Positions 1-9,272 of a stretch of 64,000 nucleotides of DNA are shown one piece after another. The translations under genes and the position numbers were made by a program. This DNA comes from Hellea balneolensis DSM 19091 (GTDB lineage: Bacteria; Pseudomonadota; Alphaproteobacteria; Caulobacterales; Maricaulaceae): assembly GCF_000428525.1 (NCBI RefSeq), contig NZ_AUAC01000002.1:620001-684000 (forward strand), given 5' to 3'. Numbering within the stretch: the stretch's first letter is position 1; every line of letters starts with the position of its first letter. Below the pieces are notes generated by a model. That model worked only from the letters and a program-made list of their open reading frames with translations, did no database searches and was not told where the DNA came from.

Positions 1-1331
1 ATATCGCGCGTGTGTCGTGATGTACTCGAAGAGAAAACCCGGCGGGGCGTAGCTGCATTAGCTGCATCACGCTTAATAAGGGTCGGCGTGACATATAAAC
101 CATCATTAAGCGTCGCCCCAATAGCCGCTGCAAGACCCAAGGGCGTGACTGAAATACCATGCCCATAAGACACAGTCACGGTCGTCAGATCAATCCACCG
201 GTTTTGAACTTGAGGCTTAGCGCTTTCAGCAAGCTCGAACGGCACACGATCAAATAATCCCAGAGCTTTAAGATATTGCTTTTGCTTTTCTGCACCAACC
301 CGCAAAGCCAAAATAGCTGTACCGCGATTAGAGCTTTGCGCCAGAATGTCAGGCATTGCGAGCGGCACTTTACTGGGATGATCCTCGCGAATAAATTTAT
401 CACGCACTTTGAAAGGCTTTTGCACCGGGTGAGGCTCCGTTAAGCTGGAAACCCCCTCCTCCAAAGCCATTGCCATGGTCAGGGGTTTAAAGACTGAACC
501 CAAGTCATAGGTGGACATTGAGGCATGATTAAAGCGAGTTTCGGGCAATGTTGCGCCAGGATCATTCGGATCAAAATTCGGCAAACTCACCATGGAAACA
601 ATTTCGCCAGTTTTTAGGTTCAAAACGACACCCGCATTTGAAAGAGCCTCAAAACGCTCAAGCCCTTTTTGCAACTCATCCGCGACGGCATATTGAACAC
701 GCATATCAACTGAAAGCGCTAAAGAGGGCGCGTTTTTCTCAGCAAGCCTGTCATTAAAGGCCCGCTCCACTCCCGCCGAACCATTCAAATCTACATCCGT
801 AAACCCGGCAATATGAGAGGCGAGGTTACCGCGCGGATATACCCTTTTTGGTTCTTGACGAAAGGCCAAACCCGGCAAACCCAAAGCGAAAACAGATTGG
901 CGCTCCTTTGGCGTTAAGCCGCGCTCAATCCACACGAATGACCGCTTTGCCGAAAGCCTTTCGCGCAGCACATTTATGTCCAACTCTGGCCTGACCGAAA
1001 TTAACTTTTGAACAGTCTCTTCAACATTCCAAACCTTACGCGGCTCCGCATAAAGAGAGTAAGTGCTGAGGGTTGTAGCGAGAACTTCACCATTGCGATC
1101 CTTAATATCCGCCCGCGTCGTCGTGATCTCTTTGGGCAGAAGATTAGCGCCGCGCTTATCGCCAAACAGGGAAACTTCCGCCAAGCGCAAAACGACAAGC
1201 AAGAGGACGAACATAAATATGAAAGCGCCAATGCGAATACGAATTCGCCCCTCGGACACTGAGGCGAATTCATCATCCGCAACCGTCATTGTGCGAGCTT
1301 GAGGGAAGTGATCAGGCGGCGTCACGCTCAT
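1..1331 (-). CDS. ftsI: Peptidoglycan transpeptidase FtsI (PBP3), 3' end cut by window edge
   Basis: Septal peptidoglycan transpeptidase of the divisome, anchored in the inner membrane. I translated this open frame from position 1331 down to the window edge: about 443 residues with no stop, so the C-terminus, including the expected KTG motif, lies outside. A short cytoplasmic tail with basic residues precedes a hydrophobic membrane segment at about residues 34-52, then a PBP dimerisation-type region. The active-site motif SVFK (catalytic Ser about residue 279) sits in 'DLGSVFKP', and the second motif SSN in 'AQSSNRG'. The ATG overlaps the ftsL stop as ATGA, showing translational coupling. The gene order mraZ-rsmH-ftsL-ftsI is the classical division/cell-wall cluster. 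The assignment is firm; only the missing end limits it. Confidence 0.93.
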   Translation of the reverse strand, partial: MSVTPPDHFPQARTMTVADDEFASVSEGRIRIRIGAFIFMFVLLLVVLRLAEVSLFGDKRGANLLPKEITTTRADIKDRNGEVLATTLSTYSLYAEPRKVWNVEETVQKLISVRPELDINVLRERLSAKRSFVWIERGLTPKERQSVFALGLPGLAFRQEPKRVYPRGNLASHIAGFTDVDLNGSAGVERAFNDRLAEKNAPSLALSVDMRVQYAVADELQKGLERFEALSNAGVVLNLKTGEIVSMVSLPNFDPNDPGATLPETRFNHASMSTYDLGSVFKPLTMAMALEEGVSSLTEPHPVQKPFKVRDKFIREDHPSKVPLAMPDILAQSSNRGTAILALRVGAEKQKQYLKALGLFDRVPFELAESAKPQVQNRWIDLTTVTVSYGHGISVTPLGLAAAIGATLNDGLYVTPTLIKRDAANAATPRRVFSSSTSRHTRD

Positions 1332-1696
1332 GGTTCACCTCCGTCACTTAAGGCTTCACGCTCAATAATTTTAGGCCGCAACGGAAATTCTTCCATAACA
1401 TCTTTTACGGCAAGAACATTTTTCACTTTTATCGGCTCAAGGCCCAGATGCCGTTGTGATAATTGCTTAAGACGGTCCGGACTTTCCAGATAAGCAATTT
1501 CAGCCTGAAGCACGCTAAGATTAGCTTCCTCTTGCGAGATCTGGCGCTCTAACGCGGCGGATTGCTTTCGCGCCGTTTGCGATCTTGTTTTAACATAATA
1601 AAGACCGACAGTCAGAGCGACACCAATCAAAAACAATATGAAGCCCGTCATGCGCCTGGCGGCACGAATATGAGACGGGATATAAACGCCGCTCAT
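1328..1696 (-). CDS. ftsL: Cell division protein FtsL-like
   Basis: Small bitopic divisome protein of 122 residues. One membrane segment at about residues 16-34 ('[19 protein letters not shown]') is followed by a heptad-like coiled-coil stretch ('[35 protein letters not shown]'), the usual FtsL architecture; FtsL forms the FtsQ-FtsB-FtsL bridge in the periplasm. Sequence conservation of FtsL is low, so the call rests on architecture and on position between rsmH and ftsI. It overlaps both neighbours by 4 bases, which implies coupled translation in one transcript. Confidence 0.85.
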   Translation of the reverse strand: MSGVYIPSHIRAARRMTGFILFLIGVALTVGLYYVKTRSQTARKQSAALERQISQEEANLSVLQAEIAYLESPDRLKQLSQRHLGLEPIKVKNVLAVKDVMEEFPLRPKIIEREALSDGGEP

Positions 1697-2673
1697 AATT
1701 GCGCCTCCAAATCAGATAGGTTGGACACGCGCGGCAGCAAGTCATCATCCATAGGGAATGGGACAGCTTCCGTACGAATAGCAAAACGGAGCTTCGCTGA
1801 GCGCGAGCGGGCATTTTCCGCGACTTCCGTTTTGGACGGCTTGATGACCGAACGCTTACCCTCAAGGAAACTTGGCGCAGGACCTTCATGCTTCACCTCA
1901 GGCGAGTAACGAGACCCTCCCGTGACATCACCAGCACGGCGGCGCACAAAAGACTTTACGATACGGTCTTCGAGAGAATGGAAGGTCACAACAATCAAGC
2001 GACCGCCTGGCTTAAGAATTTTTTCCGCCGCACATAAGCCACGATATAATTCACCCAATTCATCATTGATAAAAATACGTAAGGCTTGGAAGACCCGCGT
2101 CGCAGGATGGTTTTTACCCGAGCGACCCAAAGCCCGCTCTATAATATCCGCAAGTTCTTCAGTTGTAACAATATCGCCCTCCTCCCGGGCACGAAGGATA
2201 AAATCCGCAGCGCGGCGCGCACGGCGCTCTTCGCCGTAAACCTGAAAAATGCGAATGAGATCAGAGTGAGGCAAAACTCTCACTGCATCCGCTGCCGTTG
2301 GCCCCGTATTCCCCATCCGCATATCCAGAGGCCCAGAACGCATAAAAGAAAACCCGCGCTCAGCCTGATCAAGCTGCATGGAAGAGACCCCTATATCGAG
2401 AACAACGGCATCAACACCTGACAACCCAACTTCATCCATCTTTGAAAAAGGGGTCTCAATAAGACGAAAGCGGTCATTATAAAGCCCCGCCAACTCACCA
2501 GCTCTCGGTTGAACATTTGGATCACGGTCAAGTCCGACCACGTTACAATCAGCCGCCTTTAGAAAAGCCTCGCTGTAACCCCCATTTCCAAATGTGCCGT
2601 CCACATAAACTTCACCCGCTTGCGGAGCTAAGGCCGCCAAAACCTCAGGGAGCATTACGGGGTAGTGCTTCAT
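1693..2673 (-). CDS. rsmH: 16S rRNA (cytosine-1402-N4)-methyltransferase RsmH
   Basis: SAM-dependent methyltransferase (formerly MraW) that modifies C1402 of 16S rRNA in the ribosomal decoding centre. The 326-residue protein begins '[15 protein letters not shown]' and shows the SAM-binding motif '[14 protein letters not shown]' (about residues 25-38), the acidic ribose-binding region 'VVGLDRDP', and the family signatures '[10 protein letters not shown]' and '[13 protein letters not shown]'. Length is close to the usual 310-320. It lies directly downstream of mraZ and overlaps it and ftsL by 4 bases each, so it is part of the mraZ-led operon. Confidence 0.96.
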   Translation of the reverse strand: MKHYPVMLPEVLAALAPQAGEVYVDGTFGNGGYSEAFLKAADCNVVGLDRDPNVQPRAGELAGLYNDRFRLIETPFSKMDEVGLSGVDAVVLDIGVSSMQLDQAERGFSFMRSGPLDMRMGNTGPTAADAVRVLPHSDLIRIFQVYGEERRARRAADFILRAREEGDIVTTEELADIIERALGRSGKNHPATRVFQALRIFINDELGELYRGLCAAEKILKPGGRLIVVTFHSLEDRIVKSFVRRRAGDVTGGSRYSPEVKHEGPAPSFLEGKRSVIKPSKTEVAENARSRSAKLRFAIRTEAVPFPMDDDLLPRVSNLSDLEAQL

Positions 2674-3143
2674 GAGCTTGCCCCCGAAGGCTTAACGGTT
2701 TTGAGCAGATGGCGGCTTTCCCGCGCAAGCGCCAATAAACCTTCCTGACGATCTTCGAGCGCTTTCGGGCTCCAAATTTCAAACCTTCGGCCCAGTCCTA
2801 CAAATGTAACCTTACCGTTGAGCCCTGCATATTCATGCAAGTCTTTAGGCAGAGACACGCGACCGCCGCCATCAAAGGCGAGCTGCCGCGAAGCCGCAAA
2901 AATCTTATACTGAAGGGCGGACCGCTCAGCATCGTAATGCTCGCGCTCATCTAGTGAATTTTGAAAGTCCTCTAGAAGCGAAATACCACCGCCCTCAAGA
3001 TAGGCCCCATCAAGGCTGGGCCAGACCACAATCCCATCAAACGCTGATTTGGACGGCGTCTCAGAAATTGTCGCGCGGAAATCTGCAGGGACAGAAACAC
3101 GCCCCTTAGCATCCAAGCTATTCGTCACGGTGGACAAAAACAT
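2670..3143 (-). CDS. mraZ: Transcriptional regulator MraZ
   Basis: DNA-binding AbrB/SpoVT-like protein that autoregulates the division/cell-wall operon. I chose the ATG at 3143 (157 residues, '[19 protein letters not shown]'). The longer open frame up to 3290 adds 49 residues that do not belong to the family and would run through the operator boxes. Two MraZ half-domains are visible, each with the swapped-hairpin signature: '[13 protein letters not shown]' near the N-terminus and '[18 protein letters not shown]' in the second half. It is the first gene of the operon, with rsmH overlapping its end. Confidence 0.93.
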   Translation of the reverse strand: MFLSTVTNSLDAKGRVSVPADFRATISETPSKSAFDGIVVWPSLDGAYLEGGGISLLEDFQNSLDEREHYDAERSALQYKIFAASRQLAFDGGGRVSLPKDLHEYAGLNGKVTFVGLGRRFEIWSPKALEDRQEGLLALARESRHLLKTVKPSGASS

Positions 3144-3189
3144 CCCGATTTTCCCTTTAACGCCAGTGCCTAATACCGCCGCATTCATA

Positions 3190-3215
3190 TGGGATAACAT
3201 GGGATTATATGGGAT
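3190..3215. promoter_or_regulatory. Three phased MraZ boxes in the mraZ promoter
   Basis: Three copies of TGGGAT start at 3190, 3200 and 3210, spaced exactly 10 bp apart, 47-72 bp upstream of the chosen mraZ start. MraZ is known to bind short direct repeats of a TGGG core with one-turn spacing in its own promoter. On the minus strand a TATAAT hexamer lies between the second and third boxes, so bound MraZ would cover the -10 region. Seen: repeats and spacing. Inferred: the binding. Confidence 0.8.
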
Positions 3216-3369
3216 ACAATGCCTATTTATGTAATTATTAAGCATAAATCTGGGAAAAATCCGTGAATTTAGCCTGAATTTTCGACCCATAGCCGCGCGA
3301 AATCGGGGCAGCCCTTGGAAGCCCGTAAAATATGCTTATACAGAGGAAAGATTCACAAAAGGTTTCATC

Positions 3370-5574
3370 ATGCGCAAAACACTTCTAACAGCCACATCCA
3401 TTCTCGCTATTACGCTTATCGCGTGCTCTGACTCCTCCATGAAAGCGCCTAATGATATGAGCATGTCTGAAAACTCCGCCCCACAAAACTCAAAGGTTAT
3501 TATGCCATCAGTGGAAATGCCCGCTATCGACAATGTTTTGCTCTCTGAGTTTAAAGGCCCCTATGGCGGCGTCCCCGCGTTTGACAAAATGGACCTTTCA
3601 GTCCTCAAGCCCGCGCTTGAGTGGGGTATGGAGAAAAACCTCAAAGAGGTAGAGGCGATAGCCAATAATCCTGAAGCGCCAACTTTTGAAAACACGATAT
3701 TGCCGATGGAAAAATCCGGCGAAGAGCTGGGACGCGTGTTTGAATATTGGGGCATATGGAGTTCAAATAAGTCGTCACCCGCATTTCGCGCTATCCAAGG
3801 CGAAATGGCTCCAAAGCTCTCGGAGTTCAGTTCGAAAATCACGCAGAACGAAAAACTTTTTAATCGTATCAAAGCGATCTATGAAAGCGACGCAGTAAAG
3901 GACATGCGCCCGGACCAACAGCGCCTCATCAAGCTCGTCTATGACGGATTTGCCCGCAATGGCGCAACATTGAACGCTGACGACAAAGCCCGCTACGCCG
4001 CCATCAATAAGCGGCTCTCAGCCCTGCATACAAAGTTTGGCAATAATGTACTCGCCGATGAAGAAGGTTATATCCTTTATATCAATGAAGACCAATTAAG
4101 CGGCCTTTCAGAAGGCTACATTAAGGCAGCCGCTGCAACGGCCACAGCAAATGGCAAAGACGGGCAATATGCGATTACAAATACACGCTCCTCTATGTCC
4201 CCCTTCCTCACCTATTCAGATGAGCGGGATTTGCGCCAGAAAGTCTGGGAGACCTATTACTCGCGCGGTGATAATGGCGATGAGCATGATAATAATGATA
4301 TTATCGCTGAAATTTTACAACTCCGCGACGAACGGGTTGCTTTGCTTGGATATGACAATTATGCGCAATGGCGTCTCGCAGACCGCATGGCCGGAACGCC
4401 TGAACGCGCGTTGGAGCTTATGGAAGCTGTTTGGCCCGCCGCGATTGGCCGTGTTGCTGAGGAAGTTGCGGATATGCAAGCCATTGCCGATAAGGAAGGC
4501 GCAGACATTACCATCGCGCCTTGGGATTACCGCTACTACGCCGAGAAAGTCCGCAAGGACAAATATGATCTCGACAGTGATGAGGTGAAACAGTATTTAC
4601 AGCTCGATAAACTCACCGATGCTATGTTCTTTGTGGCAGGTGAACTTTTCAATTTCAGCTTTGCCCCTGTTCCCAAAGGCTCCGTTCCTGTCTTCCATCC
4701 TGACGTAAATGTTTGGGAAGTAACAGATAAGGATAGCGGAGAGAATATCGGCCTCTGGTATCTTGATCCCTTTGCCCGCCCTGGCAAACGCTCTGGCGCG
4801 TGGGCCACGACTTATCGATCACATACGACATATGACGGCGTGACAAATGTGCTGTCTTCGAACAATTCAAATTTTGTCAAAGCGGCGCCGGGAGAACCTG
4901 TCTTGGTATCTTGGGATGATGCGACGACCTTCTTCCACGAATTTGGTCACGCGCTCCATTTCCTCTCAAGCAATGTCGCTTACCCGACTCTGAATGGCGG
5001 TGTGCGCGATTACACAGAGTTTCAGTCACAGCTCTTAGAGCGTTGGCTCTCTACTGATGAAGTGGTTGAGACATATCTCATCCATCACGAAACAGGCGAA
5101 CCGATGCCTGCAGACTTAAGACAAAAAATCAAAGATGCCGCGACCTTTAACCAAGGCTTTTCGACAACAGAATATCTGGCTTCAGCGCTGGTCGATATGC
5201 GCTATCACACGACCGACCCAACAGGCATTGATCCTGACGCCTTTGAGCGTGAAACCCTCAAAGAGTTGGGCATGCCAGAAGAGATCGTTATGCGCCACCG
5301 CTCTACTCATTTCGGGCACATCTTCTCAGGCGAAGGCTATAGCGCGGGCTATTACGGCTATATGTGGGCGGACGTTTTAACCTCGGATGCATCAGAAGCG
5401 TTTCAGGAAGCACCTGGTGGTTATTATGATGCGGATGTCGCGGCGAAGCTCGTGAAGTATCTGTTCGAGCCCCGCAATGCGATGGACCCTGCTGACGCCT
5501 ATCGCGCGTTCAGAGGCCGCGACGCGGATATCGCGCCCCTCATGCGGGATCGCGGATTTCCGGTACCGGAGTAG
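3370..5574 (+). CDS. dcp: M3-family zinc peptidase (Dcp-like peptidyl-dipeptidase), lipoprotein
   Basis: Zinc metallopeptidase of the thimet oligopeptidase/Dcp family, predicted to trim short peptides in the periplasm. It has 734 residues, longer than E. coli Dcp because of an N-terminal lipoprotein signal ('TLIAC', Cys about residue 19) and a Ser/Asn-rich linker. The zinc motif HEFGH is at residues 523-527, followed by the third-ligand region 'DYTEFQSQLLERW'. The C-terminal substrate-binding tract 'GEGYSAGYYGYMWADVL' is typical of the family. The gene diverges from the mraZ operon. The peptidase call is firm; the dipeptidyl specificity is inferred from similarity. Confidence 0.92.
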   Translation: MRKTLLTATSILAITLIACSDSSMKAPNDMSMSENSAPQNSKVIMPSVEMPAIDNVLLSEFKGPYGGVPAFDKMDLSVLKPALEWGMEKNLKEVEAIANNPEAPTFENTILPMEKSGEELGRVFEYWGIWSSNKSSPAFRAIQGEMAPKLSEFSSKITQNEKLFNRIKAIYESDAVKDMRPDQQRLIKLVYDGFARNGATLNADDKARYAAINKRLSALHTKFGNNVLADEEGYILYINEDQLSGLSEGYIKAAAATATANGKDGQYAITNTRSSMSPFLTYSDERDLRQKVWETYYSRGDNGDEHDNNDIIAEILQLRDERVALLGYDNYAQWRLADRMAGTPERALELMEAVWPAAIGRVAEEVADMQAIADKEGADITIAPWDYRYYAEKVRKDKYDLDSDEVKQYLQLDKLTDAMFFVAGELFNFSFAPVPKGSVPVFHPDVNVWEVTDKDSGENIGLWYLDPFARPGKRSGAWATTYRSHTTYDGVTNVLSSNNSNFVKAAPGEPVLVSWDDATTFFHEFGHALHFLSSNVAYPTLNGGVRDYTEFQSQLLERWLSTDEVVETYLIHHETGEPMPADLRQKIKDAATFNQGFSTTEYLASALVDMRYHTTDPTGIDPDAFERETLKELGMPEEIVMRHRSTHFGHIFSGEGYSAGYYGYMWADVLTSDASEAFQEAPGGYYDADVAAKLVKYLFEPRNAMDPADAYRAFRGRDADIAPLMRDRGFPVPE

Positions 5575-5579
5575 TTGAA

Positions 5580-6098
5580 TTGAAAGAGATCATAGCGCTG
5601 AAGCTTGATGAAAAGACTGTTCGCGAATCTGATAATACGAAATGGAGGCTCCTACCCCTTCTATTAGCATTCTTCGGTGCCTGTTGGATCTCTTATGAAC
5701 TAATCACAGTTACGGCTCTTGAACCGCAAGCAACAAATGCAAAATTTTTGGGTATTGCTATTTTATTCGGTACCATCTGGGGAGGCAAATTGCTCTGGTC
5801 TCAAAGCCGCTTGCTTGACCGTCAATTACGAGATGGTGTGACAATTTATGAATTAACACCTGACGGCATCACAAACCATCGTGGTGAAACGCAGAGATGG
5901 ACGGGCTTGAAGAAAATTTACTTTAAGGATGATAGAGTTCATTTTTCTTACATGACCTTCAATCGCTCAGCCGCATTTAGTATGGTTAGCACAGGTATTA
6001 ACCCAGCTGATTTTTACGAAGCTTGTGAATTTATAAAACACCATGCCCCTAAGACCGCGACTCACAAATTCAAACTCGACAAAATACCAAGGCGATAG
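5580..6098 (+). CDS. Small membrane protein with PH/YcxB-like C-terminal part
   Basis: I do not recognise a named family. The 172-residue frame starts with TTG at 5580, six bases after the dcp stop, so it is probably co-transcribed with it. Two hydrophobic segments (about residues 24-45 and 54-70) are followed by a soluble region ('YELTPDGITNHRGETQRWTGLKKIYF...') that resembles the beta-rich C-terminal part of YcxB-like or PH-like membrane proteins. The TTG start is the first possible in frame after the dcp stop. Function unknown. Confidence 0.6.
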   Translation: MKEIIALKLDEKTVRESDNTKWRLLPLLLAFFGACWISYELITVTALEPQATNAKFLGIAILFGTIWGGKLLWSQSRLLDRQLRDGVTIYELTPDGITNHRGETQRWTGLKKIYFKDDRVHFSYMTFNRSAAFSMVSTGINPADFYEACEFIKHHAPKTATHKFKLDKIPRR

Positions 6099-6169
6099 AG
6101 CACTCACAAACCCACTACAGCCCCCGCTGATTTGACTTTTAAGTTTTAAGTGATTTCACAAACGCACCC

Positions 6170-6223
6170 CATCAACAATGACACTACAGCCCGCCCAAAG
6201 GGGGCGAGCGGTCATTGTTGATG
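6170..6223. terminator. Long hairpin flanking the 3' end of rnpB
   Basis: A perfect 13-bp inverted repeat (arms 6170-6182 and 6211-6223) encloses a 28-base loop that contains a second GC-rich stem (CGCCC/GGGCG). It abuts the 3' end of rnpB on the minus strand. There is no clear U tract on the distal side, so it may be a processing or stabilising structure instead of a simple intrinsic terminator. Confidence 0.45.
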
Positions 6224-6581
6224 CCAGAGAGCCAATAAGCCGGGTTCTGTACGGCTTACGCCGTGACGATCATTCCTCTGGGAACGCTGTTACCAACGCC
6301 CTCAAGCGACACACCCGAACAGCGATGATAAGGCTCACCATAATGCCGTTCCTATTTGGTCTTGCTCCGGATGGGGTTTACCTTGCCCGCTTAGTTGCCC
6401 TTGCGGCGGTGCGCTCTTACCGCACCTTTTCACCATTGCTCATAATGAGCTGTTTGTTTTCTGTGGCACTTTCCCTCACCAAGTCCGAAAACTCAGCGGC
6501 CGGGCGTTAACCGGCATCCTGCCTTAATGGAGCCCGGACTTTCCTCGCACATTTCTGAACGCGATCGTCTGACCCTCTGAC
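6223..6581 (-). ncRNA. rnpB: RNase P RNA (class A)
   Basis: Catalytic RNA of ribonuclease P, which matures the 5' ends of tRNAs. On the minus strand the conserved 5' core GAGGAAAGTCCGGGCTCCA and the 3' core ACAGAACCCGGCTTAT are both present. Between them lie the conserved internal segments GGTAAGAGCGCACCG, GGTAAACCCCATCCGGAGC and AAGACCAAATAGG. The ends were set from the P1 helix: 6570-6581 can pair with 6223-6234 over 12 bp, counting G-U pairs. The resulting length of about 360 nt fits bacterial type A RNA. A plus-strand open frame across it (6178-6510) is spurious. Confidence 0.96.
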
Positions 6582-6651
6582 AGGCGGCTTTAAGCTTGGA
6601 ATTAGAGCCGGAGTCAAGCTAGACTAAAGAAAAATGAAAAAGGTTTGGGGA

Positions 6652-8367
6652 ATGAAGAGATTATTATTATGCGCGGGGCTGGCTTTCCTAACGGCCTGTT
6701 CGAATTCCAGCAACTTACCGGGCAAAGACATCACGATATATACAGCAAACCATATTCTAACTGTTTATGAGGACATGCCTAACGCGGAAGCTATTGCTGT
6801 GAACAGCGAGGGCAACATCGTTGCTATTGGCGATCTGAAACCCTTAAGCGCTCAACTGAAAGGTGCGGATATAGATAACCGCTTTGAAGGCAAAACAATC
6901 ACGCCGGGTTTAATCGATCCTCATATCCATATGGTTTTGGGCTCAATGATGTATGGTCTCGACTTCATTCCGCCTTGGGATATGGAAACACCGAAAGGCA
7001 CCGTGAAAGGATTACCTGACAAAGCCTCGCTTATGGCAAAAATCGCAGAGTTTGAAAGCATAGCAGCTGAGGGCCCGCTTATACTCTATGGCTATCATAA
7101 TCTCGTCCAAGGGGATTTGACGCGCCAAGATCTTGACTTAATATCTAAAACGCGCCCTATTTTCATCTGGCATTTTTCGGGGCATGATTTTTACTTGAAT
7201 AGCGCCGCGATAGATGCCGCCAATCTGACGCCTGCCTTGGCCGAAAAATTTCATGGAGTTGGGCTTGACGATAATGGCGAGCTTAACGGCCGTATATATG
7301 AAGATGCGGGTTTGGCACTTTTCCAAACAGTTGGCCCTATCCTCTTGGCGCCCGAGCATATTCAGCGCGGCTGGGAAGGCTATGAAGCGATTTTTGCGCG
7401 CTCCGGCGTCACAAGTGTGGCTGAAATGGGCTACGGAATTTTTGGCCGCGCCTTGGAAGACAACTACATCAAGGCGCATTATTCTGCTGAGGATAATTAT
7501 AACCTCTACCTCGTGCCGGAACACCGCGCCTTTACGCAAGAATTTCAGAATATAGCCAATCTGCGCATCATAGAGATGGCCCGCAATAAAGACGCCATTC
7601 CGCGTGTCTTGCCGCAAGTCAAATTATTCACTGATGCTGCTTTTTATTCTCAGACCATGAAAATGTCCGCTCCCGGATATATTGGCGGGCAATCCAAAGG
7701 CACGGATGGTCTTTGGGTGACAGAACCGCAAGACTTGGCATCTCTCATGCGGCGTTATTGGGATGTGGGCCTGGATATCCATATCCACTCTAATGGAGAC
7801 GCGGCGCAAGACTCGACACTGAAGGCATTTTCAGAAATGAAACCTGGCGAGGGCGGTCAAAGGCTAGTCATTGAGCATGGCGGGCTTTTCACGCCTGAGC
7901 AGATAAAAACCGCCGCCGAGCTTGGCGTTGGTATTTCCGCAGCCTCTCACTACGTCAAATATATGGGCGAGGATTACAAAGAGGCGATTGGTGATAAGAC
8001 AGATTTCATAACGCCCCTCGCCTCCGCAATTAAAGCTGGCATTCATACGACAGTTCATTCAGACGCGCCGCTCGCCCCGCCCCAACCGCTTAAGGCGGCT
8101 AGCGTACATATGACCCGCGAAACGCGCCAAGGCGGTGTAAGCAATGCAGATGAAAAGATTACGCGCGAGCAAGCCCTTAAAGCTATCACACTCGACGCGG
8201 CTTGGTCTCTGGGTCTCGAAGACGAAATAGGCTCGCTTGAAGTCGGAAAGCGTGCCGATTTTGCGATATTGGAAACAAACCCGCTTACGACCGCGCCAGA
8301 AAACTGGCCTGACATAGAGGTCTGGGGCGTCGTATTGGCCGGTGATATTCGTCCCGTTCAAAAATGA
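6652..8367 (+). CDS. Amidohydrolase (YtcJ-like, amidohydrolase 3) lipoprotein
   Basis: Metal-dependent hydrolase of the amidohydrolase superfamily, predicted to be periplasmic and membrane-anchored. I prefer the ATG at 6652 because it gives a compact lipoprotein signal ('MKRLLLCAGLAFLTAC', lipobox LTAC); an ATG at 6634 would add six residues. Metal-site motifs are visible: 'GLIDPHIHM' (HxH after strand 1), 'DIHIHSNGD' and 'HSDAPLAPP'; 'QVKLFTDAAF' carries the region of the bridging Lys. Its stop overlaps the next gene by 4 bases (ATGA). With the following transporter and deacylase it suggests hydrolysis of an N-acylated or cyclic amide and uptake of the product. The substrate is unknown. Confidence 0.85.
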   Translation: MKRLLLCAGLAFLTACSNSSNLPGKDITIYTANHILTVYEDMPNAEAIAVNSEGNIVAIGDLKPLSAQLKGADIDNRFEGKTITPGLIDPHIHMVLGSMMYGLDFIPPWDMETPKGTVKGLPDKASLMAKIAEFESIAAEGPLILYGYHNLVQGDLTRQDLDLISKTRPIFIWHFSGHDFYLNSAAIDAANLTPALAEKFHGVGLDDNGELNGRIYEDAGLALFQTVGPILLAPEHIQRGWEGYEAIFARSGVTSVAEMGYGIFGRALEDNYIKAHYSAEDNYNLYLVPEHRAFTQEFQNIANLRIIEMARNKDAIPRVLPQVKLFTDAAFYSQTMKMSAPGYIGGQSKGTDGLWVTEPQDLASLMRRYWDVGLDIHIHSNGDAAQDSTLKAFSEMKPGEGGQRLVIEHGGLFTPEQIKTAAELGVGISAASHYVKYMGEDYKEAIGDKTDFITPLASAIKAGIHTTVHSDAPLAPPQPLKAASVHMTRETRQGGVSNADEKITREQALKAITLDAAWSLGLEDEIGSLEVGKRADFAILETNPLTTAPENWPDIEVWGVVLAGDIRPVQK

Positions 8368-9272
8368 GTCCTAGCGAAATAGATAACTTCCGCCTCTCTA
8401 TGGGCGGCGGAGCGGAGAGCGCGCTCGCTATAGCGATTGCCATTATGATGTTCGCCGTCGCGCTTAGCCTTCGCCTTGAGCATTTTCGGTTTTTTAAACA
8501 ACAACCCGCGATTTATTTGGCGGGCGTGATCGGGCAAATTATTGGCCTGCCGCTTCTGACAATAGGATTGTGCTTTATTCTAAAGCCAATTCCCAGCGTG
8601 GCTCTGGGCATGATCCTTGTCGCCTGTTGCCCCGGCGGAAGCGTGTCCAATATCTTGGCGCTGTTCGGGCGGGCGAATACGGCCCTCTCTGTTTCCTTAA
8701 CCGCGACGTCAAGCCTCTTTGCGGCCTTTCTAACGCCAGTCTCCATCCTGTTTTGGAGTTCGTTATATCCGCCAACCAATAACCTACTGACAGAGATAAA
8801 CCTGAACATTGTTAGCTTCTTAATGCAGACATTGATTATATTGGCCCTGCCGCTGATTGCTGGAATGCTATTGGCAAAGTTTCGCCCTACCGCCGCTGAA
8901 AAACTACAAAAGCCTATGGCGACATTGGGCGCAGCTTTACTCGCGGGTATCATCATTATGGCCTGTTGGAAATTTACGCCTGTCTATATTACGCTAGGCT
9001 TAGGACTAGTCGGGATCGTGATCCTTCATAATCTTCTGGCTTTCTTATTGGGAAATATCTTTGCGCGACTGGCTCGCGCGGACATCCCCTCGCGCCGCGC
9101 CATAACGCTTGAAGTCGGTATACAAAATTCAGGCTTGGGCATTGTTATACTCCTGACCCAACTCGAAGGCCTAGGCGGTGCAGGCGCTATTGCAGGGGCT
9201 TGGGGCGCGTGGCATATTATAGGCGGAACGGCTTTGGTAGCCTTTTACAGATGGAGCGACAGACATGTTTGA
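8364..9272 (+). CDS. Bile acid:sodium symporter (BASS/SBF) family transporter
   Basis: Inner-membrane secondary transporter of 302 residues with about nine or ten hydrophobic segments. The family's signature region is visible in 'GMILVACCPGGSVSNILALFGRANTALSVSLTATSSLFAAFLTP' (residues about 80-123), the crossover helix 4 region of BASS proteins that binds sodium, and in 'EVGIQNSGLGIVILL' near the C-terminus, corresponding to the second crossover helix. Members move bile acids, pantoate, pyruvate or other organic anions with Na+. Overlaps of 4 and 8 bases with its neighbours place it in one operon with two amidohydrolases, so its substrate is likely a carboxylate released or used by them. Confidence 0.88.
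   Translation: MSPSEIDNFRLSMGGGAESALAIAIAIMMFAVALSLRLEHFRFFKQQPAIYLAGVIGQIIGLPLLTIGLCFILKPIPSVALGMILVACCPGGSVSNILALFGRANTALSVSLTATSSLFAAFLTPVSILFWSSLYPPTNNLLTEINLNIVSFLMQTLIILALPLIAGMLLAKFRPTAAEKLQKPMATLGAALLAGIIIMACWKFTPVYITLGLGLVGIVILHNLLAFLLGNIFARLARADIPSRRAITLEVGIQNSGLGIVILLTQLEGLGGAGAIAGAWGAWHIIGGTALVAFYRWSDRHV

Noticed and set aside
1008-1302. Plus-strand frames inside the ftsI region
   Set aside because: The minus-strand ftsI frame is open to the window edge with all expected motifs, so these are shadows.
6178-6510. 110-codon open frame on the plus strand
   Set aside because: It lies across RNase P RNA, which is read on the other strand and explains the sequence fully.
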